A DNA stretch of 64,000 nucleotides from Symbiodinium microadriaticum (GCA_001939145.1 LSRX01000664.1:161756-225755); one strand, 5' to 3'. Shown: positions 12,915 to 25,769, counted from the first letter of the stretch. Made by a program: numbers and translations. The notes: a model not told the origin generated them from the letters alone.

Positions 12915-14742
12915 GACGTCCTGCGTCACGCACGCAGCCGCAGCTCCTCAAGAAACTCCGGCTTGCAAAGCCGGGGCTCTTCCAAGAAGTCCACGGCGGT
13001 GCAGGAGACCGCCCGGCTTCTGGAAGGCCTCACAGCTTTCAAGGCAAAGCTCGCCGCCAGCCACAGGCAAACCATGCAGTTGCTGGAAGGCGACTTGACA
13101 CCTTGAAGGCTCCCACGCCGCATCACCCTAAACTCGGGGTTCGTCGCAGGCTGACTACTGGTTCCGAAGCTTTGATCGATTGGGTTTCAGCGCAGGCGGC
13201 TGTACCTGAAATCATACTCCTGGCGTTTTTGCTCACAATACACCGACAGCATCTCAGGTGAGTTGGAGAAGGTGAGGCGCCTCCCGACAATGTCCGCCAT
13301 GCCCGACGGGCAGTTGGGATGCAAGCCAGGTTTGAGAAGTGGCTTTTACCATCTGTCGCATGCAGAAATTTCGAGGAAGCCTTGGCGCTGCCAAAGACCG
13401 ATCTTCGGATTCCCTTAACTTCCCTGCAGAGGTCTGTCGCACCGGAGAAGCTCAAGCCCTCCCGCGAGCTCAAGGAATATAGGAGCACCTCCAAGGACTA
13501 CAGGCCATCGCTTCTGCTCATGCTCCACATGAATACGACAGCGAAGAGCTCACCATGTCAGCACATTCGTGCAGATAGGAGTTGAGTGGAGTTTCTTTGA
13601 GAGTTCGTCTGTAATTACATACCCCCGGATTGATCCACGATTGCTTCGCTTCTGAGTCAAACAGTGTGCGTGGGCGGGCGCGCTTGCTTGTGAGTAAGCA
13701 CGTGAATGCTCAGTGCGGTGCGGGCGGACGGGTGGCTGGGAGGGCTGAGTGGGCATTTGATGTGTGAGTTTGTGCACCTTTCTAAGTGAAGGGGGGCCAT
13801 CCATGCGCGGGCTCATAACAACGTCCCTGCTTGTTCACCGTCTGCAAGATGTAAATTCTGCTCTAAAGTGCTCGTGTGGTCTATTGAAGTCAAGTGCCAG
13901 TGTGTGAATTGGATGGATAAGAGTGACTTACGTATCATGAAGGGTGACACACATGTGCATTTCGGGGGGTTTCTCGCTCAACATGCCGTTTGCGGTATGA
14001 GTGTCTACTGCATCGAAGCCTGATCATTTCACATGAGTTTGGCCCTGATCGGTCCCCTCGCAAGCCCTCGTGCCGTGAGACTAGTCTGGCAGTTATGCAG
14101 TTAATCTGTATCTGCGTGCGACAGACCGAAAGAAAAGATAGACCTGAAAACTTTCTTGTGCTGAAGACAAGGAGGAGAACGACCCAATGTGAGCGAGGTT
14201 GAGGGACAGACTGGGACCCCACAAGAAGCGCCACATGTGACACCGACAGAAGGTTGCGCCTTCCGGGCATGCTGGGCCATGCAGACGACGTGCCAGGGAT
14301 CACCCAATTTGCAGGCCGCGTGTTGTTTCGAGGCATCCGGAGGCTCAGGCTTTTCTGGCTGTGGCTCGTCAAGATGAGACCAAATCTTGGTTGAACATTT
14401 TATGGATTGCAATTTGTCAGGTGTTGGTGTTGTTGTTTGTGTTCTGGCAGGTACAGCGCAGCCGACCTACACGTCCATCTCGTTACCCACCGCAGCAATA
14501 AACCAACGGAAGCGGCGAATGTCATGGCTGCTGCACTGCATCACTTCGTTTGCAGAAGCCAGCGCAAGCCTTCGTACTGAGTGCTTTTCACGTTTCATGT
14601 AGATGCAGCGATGGATGTATTTGTGTGCCGAGTCGAGGGATAAGTTTTCCCGAGGATCCACAAAAGTGGCTCTGCTGTCAATGTCGAAGAGTTTGAGTCG
14701 GTCTGGTGCTGAGTTTCGATCTGACAGCTACCAGCGCACCCG

Positions 14743-14777
<35 letters not shown>

Positions 14778-17700
14778 ACAGACGCGCGCACACGCGCGGG
14801 CACACTCATGGCCATGTGCACGACCCGTTTCGGCACCAAGAAACTGCTGGAACCTTAGGATTTGCCCGAAAGACTTCGCTGGATTGCTAGCTGTTGCGCA
14901 ACCGTGGGCAAGCAGCCAGCAGGAACAGATCGCTCAGCAAGACACAGTCTCTCTTGGAGACCACGAAGGCTAGTCCTAAACATTGATTGTCTCCCTTTGC
15001 AGCCCGCGCCATGAAACAGTCAAGAGATCCACACGGAACACGATGCGGTTGCATCTGTGTTGGTACACAGCCATGAGGGCACAATGAAGACCCGGACGTC
15101 CGCTTCATTGAGAAACCCCCCCGTCCCTGCCTGCACCTGGAAACAAGCCTTCGTCAAAAGAGTCGACATATTCGTGTTACTGCTCAAGTAAGCATGAAGT
15201 CATGTCATATGGCAGTGCTCGCAGGTACCGTCAGTAGTCAGTAGTATCAGAAGGCATTTTCTGTCAACCCGGTGAAGCAAGGTTCGGCTTGTTTGCTCCA
15301 CCCGCTTGGATTCTCCAGATACGGGCCTTCATTGTCACATTCTGGAATTGGGATATTTTAACGCTACGCCGCCCGCCTCGGCTGCTGAGGGGCAGGGGGC
15401 ACGGGAGACACGTCGGTAGCATGTTTGGAGCAGAAGTCCAGAGGTCGTGAGATTGCCTTGGAGCTTGCAGAGTAGTGCAAGCACGGCGGGCGGCAGAGGT
15501 CGGAGACTGGGGAGGGGGAAGAGCAGGGAAGATGAGCAGGAAGAAAGAGGGCGGCAGGGAGGGAAGGTGGGTGGGTTGCGGGGTGGGGGGGTGGAGGCAT
15601 GGGTCCAACCACTTCGGCTAGGTGGAGGGTACTTGAGGTAACCCCCAAGACGCCTGGGCCGGAGGCCTCGGCGGATATGTTCTTAATCTGGTATCAATGC
15701 TTTCGAAGCATCAACACCTTCTTGCAGAACTGGTCCAACCCCTTTCCAAGCGAGAATAGTGAAATTGAAATGGGTATCCTAGAAGAAAATGTTTGTATGA
15801 ACTTTGCACGGATGTTGTTCGACCCAGAGAGCTGGTCGTATGGAGAGAAATTGGAGGCATTCCGCATACCTCAGTCGTCGCAACAGAGTTCGGAGGGGCA
15901 CATGCCTGAACTTGCTTGTGGCTGGTGGATGTTGTTCTTCTCGGGGGAGACTCTTGCAGACGGGCTCCTGACGTGCCAAGCCGCAGTTTAAATTGAAAGC
16001 TTCGGCGCAGTTAAAGCATGTTAAAGCGCTGTGCCTCCGATTGGTTCCGGTGGCCCATGGATGCGATGTTGTCGTCAAAGAACAGCTTCGGAAGTGCCTT
16101 GGGAGGGTTACGGACCCAACTGAACTTGCATGCCAGCCGCAGCCTCAGCGAAACGTACTGGATTTTCTGCTAGCGCCGCTGCCCAGGCAGAGCAGCTTGA
16201 TGAATCAGGGCTGCCTGACATCGCACATTTGACCCGTGACGAGAAGCAGAAGGCCAAAAAGGATGCGACTGACGCCCTGCACAACGGCATGCACCTTGGA
16301 TGAATACTGGCCGGTAGAAACAAAAAAAACTTCTCCCAAAAAACGACTTTCCTGCAAAGCGGGAGGACGAACTAAGTAGAAGATGCTTGAGAAAAACTCA
16401 TGTGGTTCCCAATTAGGCAAACGACTCGACTCCTCACATGCACAGGCTTGCTCAACTCAATGCCGATGTCGCCAAAGAGAATGTGCGCAACAAAGCAGCC
16501 GCAGAATTTGGCAAAACGCCGACCGATGTCTTCAAGGAGGAGGGGTTCATGCGGGCGAGCCATGCTGGAGCGCGAAAGTCTGTTTGTGCTTGCCTGCCTG
16601 CCTGCCTGGCTGTCTCTCTTTGTGTTTGTCTCTCTGTAGTGTGGGTGCGGGTGGGGGTGGGGGTGTAGGTGGGTGGGTCATGCTAAACATGTCCAGCAGT
16701 CTGTGGTGTCTCGCAGGAAGGATTTCTGGCAAGGAGTCTCATCTGCACTGTTCTTGTTTGCCTAATAATGTGTACTGAATGTTGAAGTCTATGTAATACA
16801 TAGACTTCAACTTAGACTTAGACGTATACAGTATACGTCTAAGTCTAAGTTGAACCTATCAGCTTTCCTAAATCCTCAGACTTGCAACTTGAGGCTTGCG
16901 GGTCATCCCATGTTCGAGCGCATAACCATGACCGTCATATTTCTCAATGCAATCTGGATCGGCGTCGACATTGAACTCAATCATGCGGACGTCCTTGCCG
17001 AAGCCGATCCTCTGTTCATCGTAGCTGAGAACTTGTTCTGCTTGTTCTTCTCCGCTGAGCTGACCATCCGGTTCTTGCTATACACCCGAAAGATATACGC
17101 ACTCAGAGATATGTGGTTCCTTTTCGACTTGTTTCTCGTTTTATTGATGATTATTGAAACTTGGTTCATGCCATTGGTACACGTCTTCTCTGCGGACTCA
17201 GCCGGTGCATCGACTGGGGGACTCTCCGTTCTTCGGGTAGCAAGGGTGATGCGAGTGCTTCGAACAGCACGAATGGCCCGATTGGTGCGGTTTATGCCCG
17301 AGCTGATGATTCTCGTGAAGGGCATGATGGTGGCATTCCGGTCTGTGCAGGGCCCTCAGCATAGCGATTGCATCTAGTCTTTTCCACCAAAACACAGCAG
17401 CTGGTCGTTTGAAAGAAATCGCTTGTCGGAACAGTGCATAGAGAAGCTTGATTTGCAGGTTCTTCACTTTGCTCCTGCTTCTGCTTGTCACTTACGTGTT
17501 TTCGGTGGCCTTCATGCAGTTCAGTCGGGGCATCGAGAACTTGGAAACTACTATGTTCAGGACGATGGGCATCTTGGATATATTATGGCGATGCCTTTGA
17601 GTTAAACTCTGGAAGTTTTTTGTCTCCCACTGTGCAGCGCATTCAGATACAGGCAACACTGTGGAAACCCTCATCCTGGGATGCGTCCTGACCGATCAAG

Positions 17701-20450
17701 CTGCTTTGATTCAAGAGGTGGGCAAGGACACCCAGCTCGTTTGGCTCGGTACAAGAGACAGGTCCACTAATGTGGCATACCACAAGAAACTGCCGTCGTC
17801 CGTCAACCCATGTGCACAACATGCAGTGCTTCTTCCTGCCATCCGGAAACGCCGAAAGGGGCAGGCAAGGGGACAGGCAAACCTGGGATAAAAGCACGGC
17901 TGCAGGTTTCGTGTTGCTGGCTGTGCATGTGGAATTGCATGGGTTGGTTTGGCACCGACGGTAGTGCGGCTCGTGGCTGCTGGACACCTTGAACCAATGT
18001 GCTGGGTTGCCGCATCAGCGTCAGCGGTCTCCCCACCCGAAGAACAGTCCGTCACTGTAGCTGAAGCTTCGAAGCTTTGACGGGCAGATTACCCCTTACT
18101 GACACGTCTCGTCGCTCGAAGTTTGCAGTGGTCCCTTAGGCGGACCTGTGGTTTGAAAGGGGTTCGTCCGCGATCCGCTAGAGATTGCATCCAGCGGTTC
18201 AGGTCCTGATGTGACTCCGCGTTGGTCAACCCACAGGTCAACGGCCAAAAGGGTCAGAAAATTGATTGCTTTCAGTTGATGAACAAAAATCGGCGATGAA
18301 ACTGCATCTTTGTTGTTGGTCGTGGGTCCAGGCTACAGTAGCGGCTACAGCTTGTTGACATGCACTCTCCAAACCTGTGGTGCTTGCGTCTTGCGTCTGA
18401 CATTACAGTCCGGCCCATGTGACAGATTGCAGCTTGCTTTCGGCAGTCTCGGGGTTGAAGCCGTCGTGCCGAATTGGATCGGCCACAGAGTCGTCAGACC
18501 TTCTTTGGGTAGTCGGGTAGTCCCTGAAGTTCGTCATCAAGTTTGCAAGTTCAGGCTTAGCAGAAGACGGTTCTAGGCCGGAGTAAGGAAATCTGAGCAC
18601 AGGACAGCCCGATAATCGCGGCCTTGCTGATTGTGTTCATACTGGTGGGCTCGCTCACGGTTATGAACATGCTGTTAGGCTGGTGGATGTGACAATGCTG
18701 CCACAGCGCCTGTCGTCATGTTCTGACCAAATGGTCAAGTCGCCTTGTTCTGAACACTCTAATCTCAGCCCTGTCGCAGGCGTGCTCGTCGAAGCCATCA
18801 AGACAGTCTCCACCATTGAGCGCGAGCAGCTGGAAGTCGATTTTGCCAAGCGCGTGTTGTGGGAGATGATTTCCAAAGGCACCTGTCAGGGTGCATGTTC
18901 GATGGTCGCATTTCAAGATTCATGCACGGCCTGTCGGTGCTTCGGCTCTCTCTTTCTTCCGCTACCTGGCACCCCCCACACGTTGGTTCAGCGGAGACCC
19001 GCTGCTCAGGCTTTAAGATTTTCAGCCGGGGACTGGGCTGTGGAGTGACACACTTTAAGAAGAAAGCTCATGATGTCAGGCGAGGCAGACTCAGACGGAG
19101 ACAACAAAATCTCCGAGGAGGAGTATATGCCTCATGGCTTAAAGTAAAAGCCTTCTGAATCCCTCCGAGCTGTGTCGATATTCGACGCGAGCCTTGAAAC
19201 GCTGAATCTTCCTGCACTTGTATGTCACCAGTGGCGAGCCGCCGAGACGGCAGCTCTCTCGTAGCGGGTCAGAGAGAGCTAGGTGCCTGCTCTAAGATGA
19301 CCGGCATTGCGAGCATCTAAAGTGCTACAGTAGTGCATTGCTGGCCCGTGCCCTCAGGAATGTTTTGCGGAAGCCAGAGGCAACGGGTTTCTGTTAAGTG
19401 CACCAACTGCGGCTTTTCAGCACGATTGCAGTGGAAGATTCATTCCGACAGCCTTACGTTGTCTATGAGATCTATGAGGTCACCCCCCCACCCCGTACGA
19501 AATTGACTAGTCACACATGTTCCTGCTGTATTGAAACATTGATGGAAAAGTGACTCTCCACCACGAACACGTGCCTCCCGATCTCTCAATCGGTCAGGCG
19601 GTCACTGCGCTGACCAGCCTGGGAGTTGATGTCGAGGCAGCGTTGGATTACGGCAGCTTGGGCAAAAACCTTGTGAGATGAAGGAACAAGCCGCAGATTT
19701 ATGAAGCTCTTCCCGGGTAGTCACCTCGTTGAGGAGTTTGCAAAGCCAAGAATGAATTGGAAAAACTATTGCCATGTTGGAGGTTGATCACTGTCATTAG
19801 AATCGCTGGGTTCATGCATTGATGCTTTCGCAGAAACTGGACAGTTACTGCCTCCCAGGCAAGCTGCTGTTCGAAGACGGTGAGCCCTTGACCTTCGGAG
19901 ACTTCATGCGTGGTATACTAACCCTTCGAGGTTCCAACCAGACCACGGTCAAGGCCATTCGACTCCCCTGTGATGTTGACTGCCATGCACTAGGATGCGA
20001 TGCCTCTGTAGACCACACCAGCGTGCAGAATTCACCGGAGCACAGCTTGCATAGCTTGTCTCTCCAAAGGGTATAGTGGAGTTGTCGCCACCTTGGCAAG
20101 ACGGAACTGCCTGTCGTGTACTGCCGGCAAGCCTCTGCACGAGCCAACCCACAGTCGGAGTTGCCGGAAGAAGCCCCCAAGCGCAAGCACGAGCCATACC
20201 TGCAGGACATAGTAGATCTTCGCAAGTTCACGGGCGACGAATTCTCGCAAGCCCCTCGCGCTGAAGCAGCAGGGATCAGAACTTGACAACTGGAGAAAAG
20301 GTTATATTTTGATTTGGCCTTGCCACTCTTCTGCCTGACGCTTGGCAGAGTAAGGTTCACGAAGTCTTGAACGGCCTGGCGCAGTTTGTGATGTCGCAAG
20401 CAGCTGGACACCCTCGGGCTTGCTTTGATATGTTGGTTTTTGCGACTTGA
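12915..20450 (+). CDS. VGC-2: single-domain voltage-gated cation channel with EF-hand
   Basis: Paralog of VGC-1. Recognised parts: N-terminal helical exon 12915-13089 (RLLEGLTAFKAKLAASHRQT), a possible linker exon near 13335-13545, the basic-Trp motif NQRKRRMSW near 14497-14523, then 16446-16550, 16894-17346 (S1-S4 in one exon, seven spaced Arg), 17459-17568 (S5), 17653-17726 (pore, filter VLTDQ), 18603-18678 and 18780-18878 (S6 and EREQLEVDFAKRVLWEM), 19080 to about 19139 (EF-hand loop DSDGDNKISEEE), 19598-19655, 19859-19953, 20206-20250 and 20355-20450 (stop TGA). Nine junctions keep frame; donors are eight GC and one GA. After the EF-hand the reading meets an in-frame TAA at 19145-19147 unless an unseen junction removes it, so this copy may be damaged there or have an unrecognised small exon. 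The intron before S1 carries two perfect palindromes. Confidence 0.75.
14749..14774. repeat. AC dinucleotide repeat
   Basis: An uninterrupted AC run of about 13 units inside the presumed VGC-2 5' intron. Other dinucleotide runs lie near 657-681 (TG), 24008-24024 (GT), 25663-25684 (GT), 30224-30242 (AC) and 39404-39418 (GT). Confidence 0.85.
16782..16852. repeat. Two adjacent perfect palindromes with one-base loops
   Basis: Arms 16782-16795 and 16797-16810 are exact reverse complements (14 bp, loop A at 16796). Arms 16808-16829 and 16831-16852 are exact reverse complements (22 bp, loop A at 16830). The two hairpins share three bases. They lie in a VGC-2 intron, 41 bases before the S1 exon. 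Both would extrude as cruciforms or fold as hairpins in the transcript. Confidence 0.95.
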
Positions 20451-22029
20451 ATCAAACGAATCCCGACAAGAAAGCGCTGTTCTTGTTCCTTGGAGGACAT
20501 CAGCCCCCCCCTCTTCAGCCTACGCTGTCGGTTTCCAGGAGGCCAGCGCTCGGCGCGAGGGTGATTTTGTTGAGTTCATTAAAAGCAAAGCCACGCTGCG
20601 GTGGCTTTAAACAAACTTCCTCTCCTCGCCTAAGTTACGTTGCGCAGATGTTCCTGCAGGCATTCTTTGGCTTCGCGCTCTTCAAATGAGAAAGAACCTA
20701 TCGGGTGATGCCGGGAATCACACAGATACATATAACTCCGAAAGGAGACTGAAAAGTTGGCATGGCCACTGGTTCGCTCGCCATGTACTCTGAAGTCTGA
20801 AGGCACACATCATGACAATGCAGTCTAGCATGTTACACGGCACGGCACGGCCGAAGCAAACGCCAGGCCATGTCAAGCATGTGCATGTGTCGGGCCTCGT
20901 GGCTTGCTCTCGTAGGATGAAAGATAACTTGACTAGAGTGGTCGGCTGCGCCCACTGCCGAGATGACCCAAAAGATGCTGGGCATGTTGGCAGCAAGTAA
21001 GGGCGGCAGTTTCACCAGATTCGCATCCGAACGGATGCTGATGTTGTGTTTTTTTTGGGCGGCGGTTTAATCTTATATTCTGCACTCGCGGCACCCACGG
21101 TTGAGAGCACCTTGGCTTCTCCATAACATCATTTGCCGTCTACTTCCATGTGATTAAGGTCCGCCGTACTCCTTGTACAGCGGCTCAGCAACAGCGCAAA
21201 CAACCCCAGATCCGGAGTGCCGTGCGGTGCAGATGCCTTGTATTTATTTCGCTTGCCTGCTTGGAACACGTTTCCACCCGTTTCTGCCGACACAAGCGAT
21301 AGCCTGCATGCCGGTTTCATTCTCCCTGTACCGGGGGCATGAAAGAAGACGCAGCGAGTGCTGGCAGGCGCGCAAGCGTGAAAAAAAACACATGCAGCCA
21401 TCGGTCTTTGCCACCCGTACTAGGCCAGGCCAGGTATATTATGAATCCATGTGAACGAACACTGGCCAGTCAGAAGCAAGTGAACGCGCGTTGCAATTCT
21501 TGCATGTACGAGCACCGAGGCAGGAGACTGTGGCCATGGGCTGCGGCTGCAGCGGCAGCAGTTCAGACCTGAGCAGCTCATGCACTCCGCAGAATCCGCA
21601 CACACATGAGATCCATCGACCTTCTGCGAACAGAATTTGATGCCTTAGGGTTAGGGCAGAGTCCTCTCTCCTGCATTTGCAAGGTTTCATGCAAGCCATT
21701 TCAATATCGCGTGTGCATACAGATGCACAACGAACCCTGAATCACGGTAATGCAGGGATAAGCCGGGATATCCAGAAGATGGCCAGCGAGGCCAAAGCCT
21801 CGAAGGACAAGAAGCATCCAGATGTGTGCATCTATGCGAGACCTTCGTGCTTGCATGCAAGCAGGAAGTACTCTGTGCACATGATCAACTTGACACTAGC
21901 AAATATATTCACGCTGTAGCCACTAGAAAGATCATTAGAGATGACTGGAAGTCGTTTGATCTTGATGCATCGGTCGGAGTCGTAGATCACATGTAAGAGG
22001 AAAGGCATGAGCTGTTGGCGCCTTGTAGT
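20451..22029. other. Spacer after VGC-2
   Basis: No recognised gene. A short lysine-rich open stretch near 21775-21830 (MASEAKASKDKKHPDVCIYA) looks exon-like and might belong to the unknown gene that follows. Confidence 0.4.
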
Positions 22030-22500
22030 CCTGAGCTTCGAGCGAGTTTGCTAAAACAGAAAGATGAGGATCAATTGCCGCCCAAGGCCAAGCTACCGAT
22101 TTCGCTCGACTTACCCAGTTTCCTGCCTCTCCGAGGCAGCCATGACCCTGACAGGCGAGGCTTTGAGCTTGTTCTCCAGCAGAATATGTTGCAACGAAAG
22201 AATGCCAAACTCTGGCATTTGCGGGTAAGGGCATGTTTGCATGTTTCCACAGTCTGGGCATGTGCCTCGTACGCCGCAAGCACTTTGTGACCACAGGTCG
22301 GAAAGCAACCACGTGTGAGGAGAGTGCGAGACCACTCCTGGCATGGACCTAATCCATCTTTGCTAAGGCTTGGGTCTACTTGTCTTGCAGTGATGGCCGC
22401 CTGAAGTTTCGCAAGAAGTACGGCCCAAATGCCCAAGATTCGCTAATTCGGGCCGGCTGCCATGGCGTATCCCAGCAGTCCGGCAGACAGCAAAAATGAT
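22030..22500 (+). CDS. Unknown gene, 3' exons only
   Basis: A frame from about 22018 to 22230 reads PELRASLLKQKDEDQLPPKA and later RRGFELVLQQNMLQRKNAKL. A second frame from about 22389 reads DGRLKFRKKYGPNAQDSLIR and ends at TGA 22498-22500. Both look coding and could splice together. The last 39 bases overlap the first codons of the acetyltransferase in another frame, so one of the two boundaries may be wrong, or this part is the 5' leader of the next gene. Family unknown. Confidence 0.3.
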
Positions 22501-25355
22501 ATACGCTTTGAGCAGTACAAAGATGAGCGCGACATGCCTGGAATCGTTAGTTTGATCGACAAGGACTTGTCAGAGCCCTATTCCGTCTTCACATACCGCT
22601 ACTTCATCAACAACTGGCCAGACCTCTGCTACATGACCATGCAGGGGGACCGGTGCGTGGGTGCCATTATCTGCAAGCTCGACACGCACCGCTGCAGGAG
22701 GACCCATCGAGGCAGCGCGGCTTTCGATGGAAGTGTTGTGCTGTGCAAGTTAGAGCCAGGTATTGGTGGCCGGATGAAATCGGAGAGAGTGGACTGTGGT
22801 GTGGGTATTTCCATCAAGGAAAGGGAAACTCAGAATGGTCACTCACCGATCTCACACTAACTCCAGACCAGCTAAGGAGGGTCTTTCAAGATCTGGTCAC
22901 AGCCAGTTGCCAGTTCAAAGGGCAGTGAGATTGGGAGGGGTGGAGACGTGTCAGTCCCCCAAGCTGTACAATCGGGGAGGCAAGGGCAGGCTCCTAGACC
23001 CATCTTTTCTCTTCCTCCTAGCGGCAAACGGGCAAGCGTGTCCATGTGACTATCAAACCGATGGCACGTAAAGCCATGTCGTCGATAGAAGAGTCGATGG
23101 CATGCAGCGATATCACAGAAGTAATGCATCACAAACGAAGAGGCTACATTGCAATGCTGGCGGTGGAGAAGGAGTTGCGGGGCCAGCGGATCGGCTCCAA
23201 ACTGGTCAACCTTTGCTTAGATCGAATGCGGCGGTCCGGCTGCATTTATTTTTGTGTTGGGTGGATGGACGTTTCTTGTTTAGTTGAATTACAGTGGAAC
23301 GTGAGATTTACATAATCTTGTTGGTTTTCCATTTCTTGAAGACCAACTTCTACTTGATTGTTCATGGCTCCTGTAGGCAGCTGGGCGCAGACGAATGCGT
23401 CTTGGAGACCGTGCCGTGGCATTGTTTTAGGTGTGTCAAGGCTTCAGGTCAGCTGACCGACTTGCCCTTGCCTTTCGTTACGGATTGATCCAATTGGCAG
23501 GAAGTGACCAACCTGGGTGCACTAGGCTTATACCGAAGCTTGGCTGCCGTTGATGCTGCTCGGGACGGGTTGCTTCGCTTTGTATTCCTGGAAGGCCGGA
23601 CTCGCCCGTCCTCCTGTGAAGCGATGCTTCTCTTCGATCTTGCTCTCTTTGTCCCCCTCTCTCTTCGGAAGGCAGATGCCTTGCTTTGCATCTTCACGCA
23701 CCATCGTCTATAACCCCGACTGCCTAAGTTTGCATCTTGTTGATGGCCTCACCAGGTGCCCATTGCCGGCCGCAGTCGCCTCGTGTGGTGTCATGTGCAC
23801 ACAGGGGGAGGCCCTGCGCAGAACTCAGGCCGTCTTGCCCGGCCAAGACGGGCGGCCGCAACTCATGGAGAAGCAAACGTCCTGGATGCATTTTGCATCA
23901 AAATGTCTTAACTGGGGCAGCCGTCTTTCGGCAAGCTTTTTCCTCGCAGAAAGAGGGCGAACCCTCTCCGGATCAATATAGCAAGTTTTTCTTGGTTCAC
24001 CCTCGGGAGTGTGTGTGTGTGTGTGATCGATCGATGTTACCACCATTGGAACAGCCAATTCCTCCCGAGGGACGGGGGGGTGGCGGGGGTCGTCTTGATT
24101 TTTGGAAGGAAGGTAGCAGTCATTTTGATTTGAGCTGGCTTCAGCAGGGAGATCTCCCGTCAATGGGATGTGTTGGAGACAGGGCGGGAAGTCGTTTTAT
24201 AAGTTCGTTGCGACTTGGTTGTGACTGACTAGACTAGACCTAAATGGCAGAGAAAGTAGGGAGTAATCAGAACTAATTTCCTGAATTCTAGAGCTTGCCG
24301 GGAAGTGCGAGGGAAGTGGCATTCTCAGTGGTGCGGAATGGCTGTCGGTAGGGGGCCGAGCTCCCCAACGACTTAGGTAGCTGACCCCGATGCCACGCTA
24401 AGAAGTACAGTCGTGGCCTTTTGCATCTCGTGGCAAGTATCATGAGTCTGTCTTGGCATTTTGGGACCATGATGTCATCCTACTTCTGAGTCACGAGTAC
24501 AGTGCGACCCGAAGAGAATAGAGTCGAGTGGTTTCCGTGTCGGAGGTGGTGCGGATGGTAGATGTTTAAATGTAGATGTCGAAATCCACCAAGTTGTCGT
24601 TGATGCAGCAAACAGGCTTGCCAGCAGTCAGTGCAAGCAAGGAAGCATGGGCTTTGTCAAAGAGAAGCGCTTGCACAAGAGTCTTGGAGCAAGCAGGAGT
24701 GCGTAGCTCCTCTTTTGTTGCAAGAAATGCTTAATCGATGATTGCAAAGCTCCGAAGTGGATCCACATGGTAATGTACTGTAATGTCATGTTATGAAATT
24801 TAATGTAATGTGGCGTAATGTAATGTAATGTAATGTAATGTAATGAAATGTAATGTAATGTAATGTAATGTAATGTAGTGTAGCGTAGTGTAGTGTAATG
24901 TAGTGTAAATGTAATGTAATGTAATGTAATGTATGTGTGCATGTATGTATGCATGTCGGTATGCATGTATGCATGCATGTGTGCATGCATGTATGCACGC
25001 ATGTCTGCATGCATGCATGTTTGCATGTATGCATGTATTGTGTGTGTGTATGTATGCATGCATGGATGGATGTATGTATGTACGTATGCAAATATATTAT
25101 ATGTATATATACTATATATTCATATACATATATATATATATGTGTGTGTGTGTATGTATGTACGTACGTACGTACGTATGTATGTATGATTCGTCGAGTG
25201 CGAGTGCCAAAAAAATGTATGTATGTAGGTAGGTAGGTAGGTAGGTAGGTAGGTACGTAGGTATGTGTGTACGTGTGTATGTATGTATGTATGTATGTAT
25301 GTATGTATGTATGTGTGTATGTGTGTATGTCCGTGTGTATGTAAGTATGTAAGTA

Positions 25356-25386
<31 letters not shown>

Positions 25387-25661
25387 ATGTATGTATGTAT
25401 GTATGTATGTGTATATACGTATATTTATATATGTTCTGACTTCACCGTTCCGGCTCGCTTCACCGTTTTTCTTTATGGTGCAGGTCCTTTAAAGCTGTTA
25501 GATTTCTGCCGAGTGCTGCCGCAAGGTACTACTTGAACGGGAACGATGCTTTCCGGCTGAAATTCCTGTTCAAGATGCCCGACGGCATCCTGTCTGCACG
25601 CAGCCTGCCGGTGAGGTACGACCTGTGTCAGCAGGTAAGCCATCCCCAACCTTGTCAATAG
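22462..25661 (+). CDS. NAA30: NatC N-alpha-acetyltransferase catalytic subunit, NAA30-like
   Basis: Cytosolic, ribosome-associated GNAT-fold enzyme of the NatC class, which transfers acetyl from acetyl-CoA to nascent N-termini with Met followed by a hydrophobic residue. Five exons join in frame to 207 aa: 22462-22690, 23119-23233, 23377-23410, 23501-23568 and 25484-25661. The protein shows FTYRYFINNWPDLCYM, a CKLDTH motif, then RRGYIAMLAVEKELRGQRIG, which contains the GNAT acetyl-CoA loop (R-G-Q-R-I-G), then EVTNLGALGLYRSL and RYYLNGNDAFRLKF; these are hallmarks of NAA30/MAK3. The start is the first ATG after an in-frame TAA at 22444. Donors are GC, GT, GT, GT. A stretch of about 20 residues between YRSL and RYYLNG is longer than in animal or yeast enzymes, so the exon 4/5 junction is the least certain. 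NAA35 and NAA38 partners are not in the window. Confidence 0.8.
23672..23721. repeat. Diverged direct repeat, copy 1
   Basis: About 50 bp ending CTATAACCCCGA, in the last intron of the acetyltransferase gene. It matches 25717-25768, just past the gene's end, at roughly three bases in four. Both copies start GGCAGA(T/C)GCCTTGCT. Confidence 0.6.
24772..25434. repeat. Microsatellite block: TAATG, ATGC/ATGT, ATAT and GTCT runs
   Basis: A 660-bp stretch of changing short tandem repeats: (TAATG)n from 24772 to about 24932, ATGT/ATGC with interruptions to about 25090, an ATAT core near 25095-25142, then ATGT/ACGT, GTAG, ATGT and GTCT runs to 25434. It sits entirely inside the last intron of the acetyltransferase gene. 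The long open frames across it are artefacts of the repeat. Confidence 0.95.
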
Positions 25662-25716
25662 ACGTGTGTGTGTGTGTGTGTGTGTTCTGTTGGTGACAGG
25701 CTAGGCCACTCATGCT

Positions 25717-25768
25717 GGCAGACGCCTTGCTCCGAATCATCAAGCATCATGATCTATAACCCCGAGTA
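25717..25768. repeat. Diverged direct repeat, copy 2
   Basis: Partner of 23672-23721; see that entry. The pair brackets the last exon of the acetyltransferase gene. Confidence 0.6.
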
Positions 25769-25769
25769 G

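Noticed and set aside
5744..20450. VGC-1 and VGC-2 as pseudogenes
   Set aside because: At first sight they look shattered, but their exons join in phase through GC/GA/GT-AG junctions; only the VGC-2 stretch near 19145 remains doubtful.
24628..25492. Long frames rich in His/Ile/Tyr or Cys/Met/Val
   Set aside because: Translation of microsatellites inside an intron.
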